Both the position numbers and the translations under genes were made by a program. Below are positions 33,022 through 41,512 of a stretch of 64,000 bases of DNA, one piece after another. The notes under the pieces were generated by a model. The model saw only the letters and a list, made by a program, of their open reading frames with translations. It was not told where the DNA came from and did not search any database. Numbering within the stretch: position 1 is the stretch's first letter; every line of letters begins with the position of its first letter. The stretch is from Nitrobacter vulgaris (lineage in GTDB: Bacteria; Pseudomonadota; Alphaproteobacteria; Rhizobiales; Xanthobacteraceae), in assembly GCF_031453995.1 (NCBI RefSeq), contig NZ_JAVDPZ010000003.1, positions 62,001 to 126,000 of the forward strand. The letters run 5' to 3'.

Positions 33022-33361
33022 CGGCAGGCGCTCCGCTATCGCGCGACCGGGTTGCGCCGATCGCCACAAGACCTTCTAAATCAACCATATTTTGCCCGTG
33101 TTGTGTAGGCTAACTCAAACCTCGACCGAAGCAGATGGTACCATCGCGTTATAGGCAGGCTGTGGCACTCGAAGCACGTTTGGAACCAAATCATACTCGA
33201 ATCGTTCTAAGATCGGTGTTATCGTCCGGTTCTGCGGCTCGTAATCATAGGTTTAATGATCTGCGAAGCCACAGAGCCATCAACACCCCTTCCCTTTCAG
33301 GGAGGCGGCCAATCCCCATCAGCTTCAGCCTGAAGCCCCCACAAGGACTCAAGAGGTCTCC
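33022..33361. other. Divergent intergenic region glcD / cytochrome c
   Basis: 340 bp between two divergent starts. It must hold the promoters of glcDEF and the cytochrome gene. It is less GC-rich than its surroundings around 33090-33260. I see no repeat element, no reading frame and no clear operator. Confidence 0.6.
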
Positions 33362-33763
33362 ATGAAAACCTTCGCCATCTCCGCACTGACTGTTCTCGGC
33401 ATTACGCTTGCAAGCGTGGGCACCTCGTCCGCTGGAGACGTGGAAGCCGGAAAGGCAGCCTTCAACAAGTGCATGGCATGTCATGCCATTGGCGAAGGTG
33501 CAAAGAACAAGGTCGGTCCGGAACTCAACGGCCTGGACGGGCGCCATTCCGGCTCCGTTGAAGGCTATGCCTATTCGGATGCCAACAAGAATTCTGGCAT
33601 CACCTGGAATGAGGCGCAGTTCAAGGAGTACATCAAGGACCCGAAGGCCAAGGTTCCGGGCACCAAGATGACGTTTGCCGGCATCAAGAAGGAAAGCGAA
33701 CTCGACAACCTCTGGGCCTACGTGTCGCAGTTCGACAAGGATGGCAAGGTCAAGGCGAAGTAA
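33362..33763 (+). CDS. Periplasmic class I cytochrome c (c2/c550 type)
   Basis: Soluble periplasmic electron carrier of 133 aa. A signal peptide spans residues 1-24 (ending TSSAG). The haem-binding motif CMACH is at residues 37-41 and the likely axial Met at residue 103 in PGTKMTFAG, the usual place for cytochrome c2. Length and spacing match the c2/c550 group that links the bc1 complex to terminal oxidases or to other periplasmic donors. AAGAGG lies before the ATG at 33362. It may also serve nitrite or photosynthetic chains in relatives, which the sequence cannot show. Confidence 0.93.
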   Translation: MKTFAISALTVLGITLASVGTSSAGDVEAGKAAFNKCMACHAIGEGAKNKVGPELNGLDGRHSGSVEGYAYSDANKNSGITWNEAQFKEYIKDPKAKVPGTKMTFAGIKKESELDNLWAYVSQFDKDGKVKAK

Positions 33764-33781
33764 CGCAGACTTCAGTCCGCC

Positions 33782-34456
33782 TTACTCCCCTGCCGGCATT
33801 CTTGCCGGCAGGGCTGCCTGCACCACAAGACCCCGCGCGCGCGCATCCGCCACACCGACCGCACGCAGCGCCAGCAAGGTCGCAGTCTGCACCACATCAC
33901 GCAGCGTCGCCTGATCATCGAAGTTATCCGGCGCGAGCGGACCCACCAGGGCTTCATGCAGCGCACCAAGCAGCGCGGTCGCCGCGAGCGACGTATCTTG
34001 CTGCGGCAGATGTCCGGCACTCACCGCAGCTATGATGCGCGCTTCAATCTCGCCAGCGATTTCGCGGCGGCTAGCCAACTGGGTCGCGGATACATCTACA
34101 TCGACCGGTTCAGCCAGAATGCCCCAGGCGAGCTTCCTGTGTGAGACCATATGCACGGCGACGGTGGCGATGGCAGCCGCAAGCGCCGAGGATGGCCCCG
34201 GCGCGGCATCAGCGGCACCGCGTATTGCCGTCAGCTCATCCTGCGCTATCTCCACGATCAGTTCGGAAATCAGATCGGCCTTCGACGGAAAGTAACGATA
34301 GACCGTCCCGGCGGCGACATCGGCACGCAGCGCGACCGGCGCGATCTGCACCGCCGCCATTCCCCCAGTGCTGGCTATATCCCGCGCGGCCGTCAGAATA
34401 GCGCGGCGGCGCGCCGCGAGACGCTTCATGACCTGCTGAGTCCGCCGATACACCAT
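33782..34456 (-). CDS. TetR family transcriptional regulator
   Basis: A 224-aa repressor-type protein. The N-terminal helix-turn-helix covers about residues 18-65 (RRRAILTAARDIASTGGMAAVQIAPVALRADVAAGTVYRYFPSKADLISEL; landmarks TVYRYFPSK). The C-terminal ligand/dimer domain has no recognisable ligand signature. It is convergent with the cytochrome gene, only 18 bp apart. It starts at ATG 34456. Its target is unknown; the 350-bp gap upstream could contain its own operator. Confidence 0.9.
   Translation of the reverse strand: MVYRRTQQVMKRLAARRRAILTAARDIASTGGMAAVQIAPVALRADVAAGTVYRYFPSKADLISELIVEIAQDELTAIRGAADAAPGPSSALAAAIATVAVHMVSHRKLAWGILAEPVDVDVSATQLASRREIAGEIEARIIAAVSAGHLPQQDTSLAATALLGALHEALVGPLAPDNFDDQATLRDVVQTATLLALRAVGVADARARGLVVQAALPARMPAGE
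33789..33812. terminator. Possible shared terminator, cytochrome c / tetR
   Basis: Perfect 10-bp arms CCTGCCGGCA / TGCCGGCAGG with a TTCT loop, 26 bp after the cytochrome stop and inside the last codons of the convergent tetR gene. No T-run follows, so termination is uncertain. Confidence 0.45.
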
Positions 34457-34807
34457 GCGGGTTCCAAGTCCCCTCGCCCCGCAATCAAGAGCGGCGCGAG
34501 ATCAGCATCTTCAAACCGCTACGAAGTCCGCGAACATGCTCGCTGAAAAACTGAACACCCATTCAGAAGGCAAGGCAAGCGGCTTTGTACGATAAGCCCT
34601 TCGGGAGCGCCGTGATCGCTTTGGGCTCTGTTCGGCGATACAGAGAGCGTGCTGGCTCTGCGGCGCGCCGCATCAATCGGCATCTGTACAGCCTCCCCTC
34701 AAAGCCTTTCACCTTCGCAGCCGGCCGACCTCAACGTCGCTGACGTGGCGACGATTGCGCGCGTTCACCGCAGCGAAGGGCATCAATCGGGTGGGTATTC
34801 GAAGAAG
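34457..34807. other. Gap without recognised gene
   Basis: 350 bp between the tetR start and the end of the small DUF3096 gene. It must contain the tetR promoter. No conserved reading frame, repeat element or RNA gene is visible. Confidence 0.6.
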
Positions 34808-34963
34808 TTAGAAATGCAGCATCTTGAACACGCCGAGGCCGGAAAGGCCGACGAAGATGAGATAGATGGCAACGAGCAGATTGAGAAAACGCGGCATCAG
34901 CAGGATCAAGACGCCCGCGACCAACGCCACGATAGGCTGGATATGCGCTGCCGTGATGACCAT
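34808..34963 (-). CDS. DUF3096 small membrane protein
   Basis: A 51-residue membrane protein: MVITAAHIQPIVALVAGVLILLMPRFLNLLVAIYLIFVGLSGLG-type sequence with two hydrophobic segments (about residues 9-24 and 28-44) and the DUF3096 landmarks IQPIVALVAGVLIL and PRFLNLLVAIYLI. The ATG at 34963 has GGAGG 8-12 bases upstream; the frame runs on to 35188 but that part is not conserved-looking. Function is unknown. Confidence 0.85.
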   Translation of the reverse strand: MVITAAHIQPIVALVAGVLILLMPRFLNLLVAIYLIFVGLSGLGVFKMLHF

Positions 34964-35199
34964 TAAGAAACCTCCACCGATGCTGTTTGCGAATCGCAGA
35001 AACTCTATCCGCCGCTGGCGCTTCTTGACAGCATGGTCTGAGATTCCGGCGAGTTTCACCTCACTTTCGTCTTTTGCCGCGCCACAAACCCGCCCCCGAA
35101 ATGCCAAACTTGCGCGCGGAACGATCGCTGGCGAACTGAATTGGCATGACGTCGAACGGACGGCGTAAAAAAGCGCGTCCGACCTCAATGGAGGCTACC

Positions 35200-35577
35200 A
35201 TGCGGAATACCGCTGTGGCTTTTGCCACGCTGATAACTGCGCTCGGCGCAGGATACAGCGCTCATGCGCAAGGCACCACGATCGGCGCGGCACCCTCGAC
35301 TGATGTGGTCGTCACCCAGCCGGTCGAAGTGAGCGCCGACGGGGGAATTACAATCGAGCAACGCCCGGCGTTTCGCGAATACGTCGTAACCGAGCGCGTG
35401 CCATCTTATACCGTTTCCCAACGCATCGCAGTCGGCACGGTCCTGGCCGAAGAAGGCGTGACCCTTTACGACGTACCGCAGCGTTTCGGCGCAACGCCTT
35501 ATCGCTACACCGTGGTGAATGGCGAAACCGTGCTGATCGAGCCGCGCACGCGGCGCATCATGCAGGTGATCGATTAA
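35200..35577 (+). CDS. DUF1236 family secreted protein
   Basis: A 125-aa protein with a signal peptide (residues 1-22, ending AHAQ) and a DUF1236-type domain: FREYVVTERVPSYTVSQRIAVGTVLAEEGVTLYDVP and YRYTVVNGETVLIEPRTRRIMQVID (landmarks VPSYTV, RIMQVID). The ATG at 35200 follows GGAGG at 5 bases; two earlier in-frame starts would disrupt the signal peptide. It is a periplasmic protein of unknown role, common in multiple copies in Rhizobiales. Confidence 0.85.
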   Translation: MRNTAVAFATLITALGAGYSAHAQGTTIGAAPSTDVVVTQPVEVSADGGITIEQRPAFREYVVTERVPSYTVSQRIAVGTVLAEEGVTLYDVPQRFGATPYRYTVVNGETVLIEPRTRRIMQVID

Positions 35578-35654
35578 TCCGCTAAGCAGATAACGAAAAG
35601 TGCGTCGCGCGGGTATCGGTCCGCGCGACAACGACGATTTCGAGGTCACGCGGT

Positions 35655-35689
35655 CGAAGGCCCGTCCGGTACCCTGGGACGGGCCTTCG
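35655..35689 (+). terminator. Strong hairpin terminator after the DUF1236 gene
   Basis: Perfect 13-bp arms CGAAGGCCCGTCC / GGACGGGCCTTCG with a 9-base loop, followed by GTTTATCG. It lies between convergent genes (DUF1236 protein and glyS) and could stop transcripts from both sides, though the T-rich side faces the + strand gene. A second smaller dyad (CGCGCGGGTATCGGTCCGCGCG) is at about 35606-35627. Confidence 0.8.
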
Positions 35690-35717
35690 GTTTATCGTGA
35701 CGGCCGAATGCTGCGCG

Positions 35718-37898
35718 TCAATCCTGTATCTTCGAGAAATCCGCGACCGTACGCGTGGCCGCGCGAATCTCGTTGAGCAGCTTGAGGCGGTTCTCACGGA
35801 TCTTCGCGTCGTCGTCGTTGACCTTCACCTTCTCGAAGAAGGCATCGACCGCGGGCCGCAGTTTCGCCATCGCGGACATGGCGGCGGCAAAGTCTTCGTT
35901 CGCAACAGCAGCGCTCGCCTCACGTTTCACATCGTTGATGGCCGCGGCAAGCGCCTTCTCTTCTTCGAGCTTGTAGAGCGAGGCATCCGGCGCGCCGTCG
36001 AAGCTGCGCTTGTCCTTCTTCTCCTCGATGGCCAGAATATTTGACGCGCGCTTGGTGCCCGCGAGCAGGTTCTTGCCGTCGTCGGTATCGAGGAATTTTC
36101 CGAGCGCTTCGACGCGGCGAACGACCATCAGAAGATCGTCCTGTTCATATACTGGCTCATTTGCAGCGATAAATCTGACGCCAACATGCAGTGCTGCACT
36201 AACGAGATCATGTCGCGCGCCTTGTTCTTTCAAAACACCGGACAGGCGGTCAGCAAAAAATTCAACAAGGTCTTCTCTCGTGTCGTCAACACTTAGAATT
36301 TCAGAGGGGCCACGAAAATTCTTGTCCAGATGATTGTATGCGACGTCAATGGCCTTCTTTAAGTTGAGCCTAATGTTGTTTTGCAACAAAATGCGAGTTG
36401 CCCCCAACGCTGCTCTTCGCAACGCATAGGGGTCTTTCGATCCCGTCGGCTTTTCGTCGATCGCCCAGAAGCCGACCAGCGTGTCGATCTTGTCGGCGAG
36501 CGCCACCGCAATCGATACAGAATCACTAGGCACCCGGTCGGCCGGACCCTGCGGTTTGTAGTGCTCCTCGCACGCGGCAGCGACCGAAGCATCCTCGCCA
36601 GCGGCCTGCGCGTAGTATTTCCCCATCAGGCCCTGCAGCTCGGGAAATTCGCCAACGACCTCGGTGAGCAAATCGGTCTTGCACAGTCGCGCGGCGCGCT
36701 TCGCCTTCTCAACGAGCTTTTCTTTTTCCGCGCTTTGCGCGGTTGGCACGACAAGCGGCGCGATCTCGGCCGCCAGCCGCTCGATGCGCGCGATGCGCTC
36801 CGCCTGCGTGCCTAGCTTTTCGTGAAACACAATCTGATCGAACTTCGGCAGCCGGTCTTCAAGCTTCGTTTTCAGGTCGGTCTCGTAGAAGAATTTCGCA
36901 TCCGCCAGCCGCGCGCGGATCACGCGCTCATTACCGGCGACGATGGCCTTGCCGCCGTCCGAGGCCTCGATGTTGGCGACGAGAATGAACTTGTTAGCGA
37001 GATTTCCCGTTTTGGGATCGTTGACGACAAAGCACTTCTGGTTGTTGCGGATGGTGGCGCGGATCACTTCGCCCGGTATCGACAAGAATTCCTTATCGAA
37101 CGAGCCCATCAGCACCACAGGCCATTCGACAAGGCCGGACACCTCATCGAGCAACACCTGATCCTCGACCAGCTCATAGCCTTGCGCGAACGCCAGTTCT
37201 TTCGCGTCGGCGAGGATAATGTCCTTGCGGCGCTGCGGATCGAGCACGACCTTCGCATCGTGCAGCTTCGCCTCGTAATCGTCGAAGCGGCGCACGCCGA
37301 ATTCGCCCGGCGCCATGAATCTGTGACCGCGCGTGGTCTGTCCAGCTTCGATGCCGGCCACGTCGAACCGCACGATGTCGGGCTCTTCGGTCTCCATGCC
37401 GAAGGTCGCGATGATGGAATGCAGCGGCCGAACCCAGGTCAGCGCGCCGGGTTTCGCCGAACGCTCGCCCCAGCGCATCTGCTTCGGCCACGGGAAGGTG
37501 CGCACGATCACGGGCAGGAATTCCGCCAGCACATCGATCGCAGGTCGTCCCGGCTTTTCGATCAGCGCGACGTAGAAATCGCCCTTCTTCGGATCGCGCT
37601 GGATTTTGGCTTCCTCGAGCGATTTCAGCCCAGCGGCTTTCAGAAATCCCTGCACGGCGGCGTCGGGCGCACCGACCTTCGGCCCCTTGCGCTCGTCCTT
37701 AAGATCGGGCTGGCGCGCCGGAATGCCGTGCACGGTGAGTGCGAGGCGACGCGGCGTGACGAAGGCTTTCGCGCCCTCATAGACGAGGCCCTCGGCCACG
37801 AGCTTGTCGGTGACCATCCTGCGCAGATCGTCCGCCGCCTTCGCCTGCATGCGCGCGGGAATTTCCTCGGAGAAAAGTTCGAGCAGAAGATCAGGCAT
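35718..37898 (-). CDS. glyS: Glycine--tRNA ligase beta subunit
   Basis: Beta chain (726 aa) of the heterotetrameric bacterial glycyl-tRNA synthetase, needed for tRNA binding. It begins MPDLLLELFSEEIPARMQ and has VTPRRLALTVHGIPARQPD, GKAIVAGNERVIRARLADAKFFYETDLK, the HD-like section and a C-terminal anticodon-binding helical domain (AMSAMAKLRPAVDAFFEKVKVNDDD). It starts 3 bp after the glyQ stop. The stretch 36181-36420 is only about 47% GC with less biased codons, unlike the GC-rich flanks, although the protein stays intact there. Confidence 0.97.
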   Translation of the reverse strand: MPDLLLELFSEEIPARMQAKAADDLRRMVTDKLVAEGLVYEGAKAFVTPRRLALTVHGIPARQPDLKDERKGPKVGAPDAAVQGFLKAAGLKSLEEAKIQRDPKKGDFYVALIEKPGRPAIDVLAEFLPVIVRTFPWPKQMRWGERSAKPGALTWVRPLHSIIATFGMETEEPDIVRFDVAGIEAGQTTRGHRFMAPGEFGVRRFDDYEAKLHDAKVVLDPQRRKDIILADAKELAFAQGYELVEDQVLLDEVSGLVEWPVVLMGSFDKEFLSIPGEVIRATIRNNQKCFVVNDPKTGNLANKFILVANIEASDGGKAIVAGNERVIRARLADAKFFYETDLKTKLEDRLPKFDQIVFHEKLGTQAERIARIERLAAEIAPLVVPTAQSAEKEKLVEKAKRAARLCKTDLLTEVVGEFPELQGLMGKYYAQAAGEDASVAAACEEHYKPQGPADRVPSDSVSIAVALADKIDTLVGFWAIDEKPTGSKDPYALRRAALGATRILLQNNIRLNLKKAIDVAYNHLDKNFRGPSEILSVDDTREDLVEFFADRLSGVLKEQGARHDLVSAALHVGVRFIAANEPVYEQDDLLMVVRRVEALGKFLDTDDGKNLLAGTKRASNILAIEEKKDKRSFDGAPDASLYKLEEEKALAAAINDVKREASAAVANEDFAAAMSAMAKLRPAVDAFFEKVKVNDDDAKIRENRLKLLNEIRAATRTVADFSKIQD

Positions 37899-37901
37899 TG
37901 T

Positions 37902-38846
37902 TCAGACGCCGCCAGCTTCGGTATGCAGCCACGCCTCGCCGCAGGCTTTCGCCAGTTCGCGTACGCGCAGGATATAGCTTTGCCGCTCGGTCACCGAGAT
38001 CACGCCGCGCGCGTCGAGCAGATTGAAGACATGGCTCGCCTTGATGCACTGGTCATAGGCGGGCAGCGCCATCAGATGCGCTTCGCGCTTGCCGGGCTGC
38101 TTTGGATCATCCTGCCAGCCCGCGTCGAGATATTTCTTGCAAGCCTCTTCCGCCATCGAGAATTGCTTGAACAACATCTCGGCATCGGAATGCTCGAAAT
38201 TGTGCCGCGAATATTCCTGCTCGGCCTGAAGGAATACGTCGCCGTAAGTGACTTTCTCCGCGCCCTCGCGGCCATTGAAATTGAGATCGTAGACGCGGTC
38301 GACGCCTTGCACGTACATCGCCAGCCGTTCAAGCCCGTAGGTGAGTTCGCCCGCCACCGGCGCGCATTCGACGCCGGCCACCTGCTGGAAATAGGTGAAC
38401 TGACTGACTTCCATGCCGTCGCACCAGCACTCCCAGCCGAGCCCCCACGCCCCCAGCGTCGGGCTTTCCCAGTCGTCCTCGACAAAGCGAATGTCGTGCA
38501 GCGCGCTGTCGACACCGATCGCGGCGAGCGATTTCAGGTAGAGGTCCTGGATGTCAGACGGCGACGGCTTGAGGATGACCTGAAACTGATAATAGTGCTG
38601 CAGGCGGTTGGGATTCTCGCCGTAGCGGCCGTCCTTGGGGCGGCGCGAGGGCTGCACATAGGCCGCGTTCCAGCGCTTCGGACCCAGCGCGCGAAGCGTG
38701 GTCGCCGGATGAAAGGTGCCCGCCCCCACTTCCATGTCGTAGGGCTGCAGGATGACGCAACCGTGGTCCGCCCAATAGCGTTGCAAGGTCAGGATCAGGC
38801 CCTGGAACGAGCGTTCCGGGCGCATATGCGGAGGCAAGGAGTCCAT
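37902..38846 (-). CDS. glyQ: Glycine--tRNA ligase alpha subunit
   Basis: Catalytic alpha chain (314 aa) of glycyl-tRNA synthetase, class II. RSFQGLILTLQRYWADHGCVILQPYDMEVGAGTFHPATTLRALG (landmarks GCVILQPYD and GAGTFHPAT) is the family N-terminus. GAWGLGWECWCDGMEVSQFTYFQQ is the motif 2-like region. It is first in the glyQ-glyS operon. Confidence 0.98.
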   Translation of the reverse strand: MDSLPPHMRPERSFQGLILTLQRYWADHGCVILQPYDMEVGAGTFHPATTLRALGPKRWNAAYVQPSRRPKDGRYGENPNRLQHYYQFQVILKPSPSDIQDLYLKSLAAIGVDSALHDIRFVEDDWESPTLGAWGLGWECWCDGMEVSQFTYFQQVAGVECAPVAGELTYGLERLAMYVQGVDRVYDLNFNGREGAEKVTYGDVFLQAEQEYSRHNFEHSDAEMLFKQFSMAEEACKKYLDAGWQDDPKQPGKREAHLMALPAYDQCIKASHVFNLLDARGVISVTERQSYILRVRELAKACGEAWLHTEAGGV

Positions 38847-39003
38847 CGTCTTTTTGGGAATTCGCGAAATGGGTCTACGCGACGCGACCGTATCGGCGCG
38901 CGTTCCTCAAATCAAGGCGACGACGAGCACTTACCGCTGAGGGTTAACGGGATCCACCCGCGACCGGCACGAGTCCGGCGACCTCCAGGGGTGTCGCAGA
39001 ATC

Positions 39004-39189
39004 CTAGTCAGGCCGATAGGCGCCGGTGTGATCGCGCCGCAGCGTCGGGATATCGCGGCGCACGGGCTCGGCCACGCGAGTCATCCGTGCTTCCTCGAGC
39101 TCCTGATTGATCCGCTTGGCGGTGTTGTAGAACCAGCGGACCACAACTAGTCCACCCAGAGTAGCTGCAAGTGCAATCAGCGGCGGCAT
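39004..39189 (-). CDS. Small membrane-anchored hypothetical protein
   Basis: A 61-residue protein with one N-terminal membrane segment (PPLIALAATLGGLVVVRWFY) and a charged tail (NQELEEARMTRVAEPVRRDIPTLRRDHTGAYRPD; landmark LRRDHTGAYRP). The ATG at 39189 follows GAAGGAAGAGG; the longer frame to 39297 lacks such a site. It lies between the S49 peptidase and glyQ, all on the minus strand, so it may be in that transcript. Function is unknown. Confidence 0.75.
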   Translation of the reverse strand: MPPLIALAATLGGLVVVRWFYNTAKRINQELEEARMTRVAEPVRRDIPTLRRDHTGAYRPD

Positions 39190-39310
39190 CGGTCGATCCT
39201 CTTCCTTCGTTGTCGGCCCCCAATTGCCCATATTCTTGCGCAACCTGATCGTTCCCGCAATCGATGTTTTCAAATTGATGACACCGGAGTTCGGCATGCC
39301 CTCCGGCGGC

Positions 39311-40189
39311 CTAAAATCCGAACCTAGCCCAGATTGCCCGGGTCTCGAGGGCGGAAATCAACCCGTCCGGCAGCCCCGCGATGCCATCAAACGAGGTCGT
39401 CGTTCCAGCTCCCGCCTTGCGGCCAAACAGCCCCGATAGCAGACCGGTCGAAGGCGCTATCAGCGGCGTGCTGACCTTATCGCCGAACCGATCCCGCAGC
39501 GTCGAGCGGAGATCGCCGACCGCATCCGCAAGGCCGAGCGCGACCGATCGCTCGCCGGCCCAGTATTCTCCGGTGAACAAAAGGTCGTCCGTTCCCTTCA
39601 GCCGCTCCCCGCGGCTTGCCTTCACCAGTTCGATGAAGGTCGCGTGGATCTCGCGCTGGATCGCCTTCAGCCGCCCCACGTCGTCGGGGTTTTCCGGAAG
39701 AAAGGGATCGAGCGTCGCCTTGTGTTCGCCTGCCGTATACAGCCTTCGCTCAACCCCGATTTTCCTGATCAGTTCGGTGAAGCCGAAGCTGCTGCCGACC
39801 ACACCGATCGAACCCAGGATCGAAGAGGGATCGCAAAAAATCTCGTCCCCCGCACAGGCGATCATGTAACCGCCCGAGGCGGCGACGTCCTCGACGAAGA
39901 CCAGCACCGGAAGCTCTTTCTCCTGCGCGAGCTGCCGGATACGCAGGTAAATCTGGCGCGACTGAACCGGCGAACCGCCCGGCGAATTGACCACCAGCGC
40001 CACCGCTTTGGCGTTGTCCACCGCAAACGCCCGCTCCAGCGTTTTGGCGACGCCGGCGAGCGTCATGCCAGGCTTGAGCGGCGTGACCGCGCCGATCACG
40101 CCGGACAACCGCACCACCGGCACCACCGCCCCGCGCTGCCATCGCTTGGGAACCAGTTTTATCAGCGCTGCTTTTATCCGTCCGCTCAT
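39311..40189 (-). CDS. S49 family serine peptidase (SppA-like)
   Basis: A 292-aa SppA/SohB-type peptidase with a Ser-Lys dyad: Ser105 in DVAASGGYMIA and Lys157 in AGEHKATLDPF. ALVVNSPGGSPVQSRQIY holds the oxyanion glycine pair. It is short, with a single catalytic domain, so it resembles SohB or the short archaeal-type SppA, which degrade signal peptides or membrane proteins. The N-terminus is only weakly hydrophobic. The ATG at 40189 follows GAGGGAA. Confidence 0.92.
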   Translation of the reverse strand: MSGRIKAALIKLVPKRWQRGAVVPVVRLSGVIGAVTPLKPGMTLAGVAKTLERAFAVDNAKAVALVVNSPGGSPVQSRQIYLRIRQLAQEKELPVLVFVEDVAASGGYMIACAGDEIFCDPSSILGSIGVVGSSFGFTELIRKIGVERRLYTAGEHKATLDPFLPENPDDVGRLKAIQREIHATFIELVKASRGERLKGTDDLLFTGEYWAGERSVALGLADAVGDLRSTLRDRFGDKVSTPLIAPSTGLLSGLFGRKAGAGTTTSFDGIAGLPDGLISALETRAIWARFGF

Positions 40190-40370
40190 GGCGTTTCCCT
40201 CGGCAATTCGTCATCATCCAATCGCCTGATTAAGATGAAGATAGCATCTATCTACCCGAGGCACTCACCGGTAGCCTTCTTGCGACAATTCGCGTCAAGT
40301 CCGCGCGAGGCAGCCAGCGCTCCTCTGCAATGGACGGGCGGAGGGACACCGCGCCTTCGGCACCGCCGTT

Positions 40371-41141
40371 TCACCGGAGCCCCGTGGACGCAAGAGCCTG
40401 ACCGCCCACGAGAACAACCTGAGCCTCTCTGGTGGGACGGCCCATCTCATCGCTGAGCATCAAATCCGGGCAAAGTCTGAGCGGCGCCCGGCTCCCCTTG
40501 ACCGCGCGAACCAGAACGCGGATCGCGGGCTTGCGGGGGTCCGGATGCACGGGCCGGATCGCGATATCGCCGAAGCCGCGATCAAGCGCGCTAAGCACCT
40601 CGGCCAGACCGTCGCTGCGCCAGATCAGGCTGAGCACGCCCCCGGATTTCAGCATACGCCGCGCCGCGTGAGTCCAGATGTCCAGACCCGACGGTTCCGC
40701 GACATGTGCCGCGCGACGACCCTGGTCCGGCGACGGCCGGTGCCGTACGGCATCGTTGAAGGGAGGATTCATCAATACCACATCGGCGGTGTCGGGACCA
40801 AGACCGACACGTGCGAACGTCTCCGCCTCCGCTGTGATATCGAGGGTGCAGACGCGCGCCGCGAGGCTGTTGAGAACCGCGTTTCGGCGCGCCAGAACGG
40901 CAAGGGTTTCGTCGCGCTCAACCAGCACCAGATCGACGTTGTCGATCCGCGTTGCCACCGCGAGCCCGGCAGCACCCACGCCCGCTCCGAAATCGACGAT
41001 ACGATCGCCGGGCCTGCCCGGCGTGGCGGCGGCGAGCAGCATGGCGTCGTGGCCGGCGCGATGGCCGGACGAAGGCTGATACAACCGCAGCCGTCCGCCG
41101 AGAAACGCATCCTCTCCGACGTCAGGTCGATTGTCGGTCAT
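40371..41141 (-). CDS. tRNA1(Val)-type adenine N6-methyltransferase-like protein
   Basis: A 256-aa Rossmann-fold SAM methyltransferase. IVDFGAGVGAAGLAVATR is the SAM-binding loop, and NPPFND is the N6-adenine-type catalytic motif, as in TrmN6/YfiC. The opening GGRLRLYQPSSGHRAGHDAMLLAAA fits that family. A target base in tRNA is likely but not proven. The ATG at 41141 overlaps the DUF2007 gene by 20 bp; the frame extends upstream to 41210 inside that gene. Confidence 0.85.
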   Translation of the reverse strand: MTDNRPDVGEDAFLGGRLRLYQPSSGHRAGHDAMLLAAATPGRPGDRIVDFGAGVGAAGLAVATRIDNVDLVLVERDETLAVLARRNAVLNSLAARVCTLDITAEAETFARVGLGPDTADVVLMNPPFNDAVRHRPSPDQGRRAAHVAEPSGLDIWTHAARRMLKSGGVLSLIWRSDGLAEVLSALDRGFGDIAIRPVHPDPRKPAIRVLVRAVKGSRAPLRLCPDLMLSDEMGRPTREAQVVLVGGQALASTGLR

Positions 41142-41406
41142 CGGGGCGTAACTCGTGAGCAAGCCCGGCCTCGGTGAGAAGCTGTCGCGCCGCGCGATTG
41201 TCATCCTCATTCACCAGAATGCGGCGGGGCAGCACCCCGAGCGACCCCTCGATCACGCTCATGTTCTGATCCAGCACCAGGTGAAAAATCCCGGCGCCGT
41301 CCAGCAACGCGCCGATCGCCGACACCAACACCAGATCGTTGGTTCGAACCAATTCCCGCAACGTCACGTTCTCCGGCGTAACCAGCTTCACGCCCCTGTG
41401 GCCCAT
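41122..41406 (-). CDS. DUF2007 domain protein
   Basis: A 94-aa protein of the DUF2007 (putative signal-transducing) family. LRELVRTNDLVLVSAIGALLDGAGIFHLVLDQNMSVIEGSLGVLPRRILVNEDDNRAARQLLTEAGL (landmarks TNDLVLVSAI and PRRILVNEDD) is the ACT/GlnB-like fold region. ATG at 41406 with GGAGGT 6 bases upstream. It overlaps the methyltransferase gene and is divergent from the polyprenyl synthase gene. Role unknown. Confidence 0.85.
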   Translation of the reverse strand: MGHRGVKLVTPENVTLRELVRTNDLVLVSAIGALLDGAGIFHLVLDQNMSVIEGSLGVLPRRILVNEDDNRAARQLLTEAGLAHELRPDDRQST

Positions 41407-41512
41407 GTCAACACCTCCATGTCAACCACTACCTGCGCTTGCCGGGTCGACCGGCACTTTCTATGGTGCAGCGGTTGGAATGAGACGAATTTCGCAAACC
41501 GGAGATCCATGC

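Noticed and set aside
36822..39110. A 762-codon open frame on the + strand across glyS and glyQ
   Set aside because: It is the antisense of two conserved synthetase genes; the protein is Arg/His-rich with no family landmarks, as expected for a GC-rich shadow frame.
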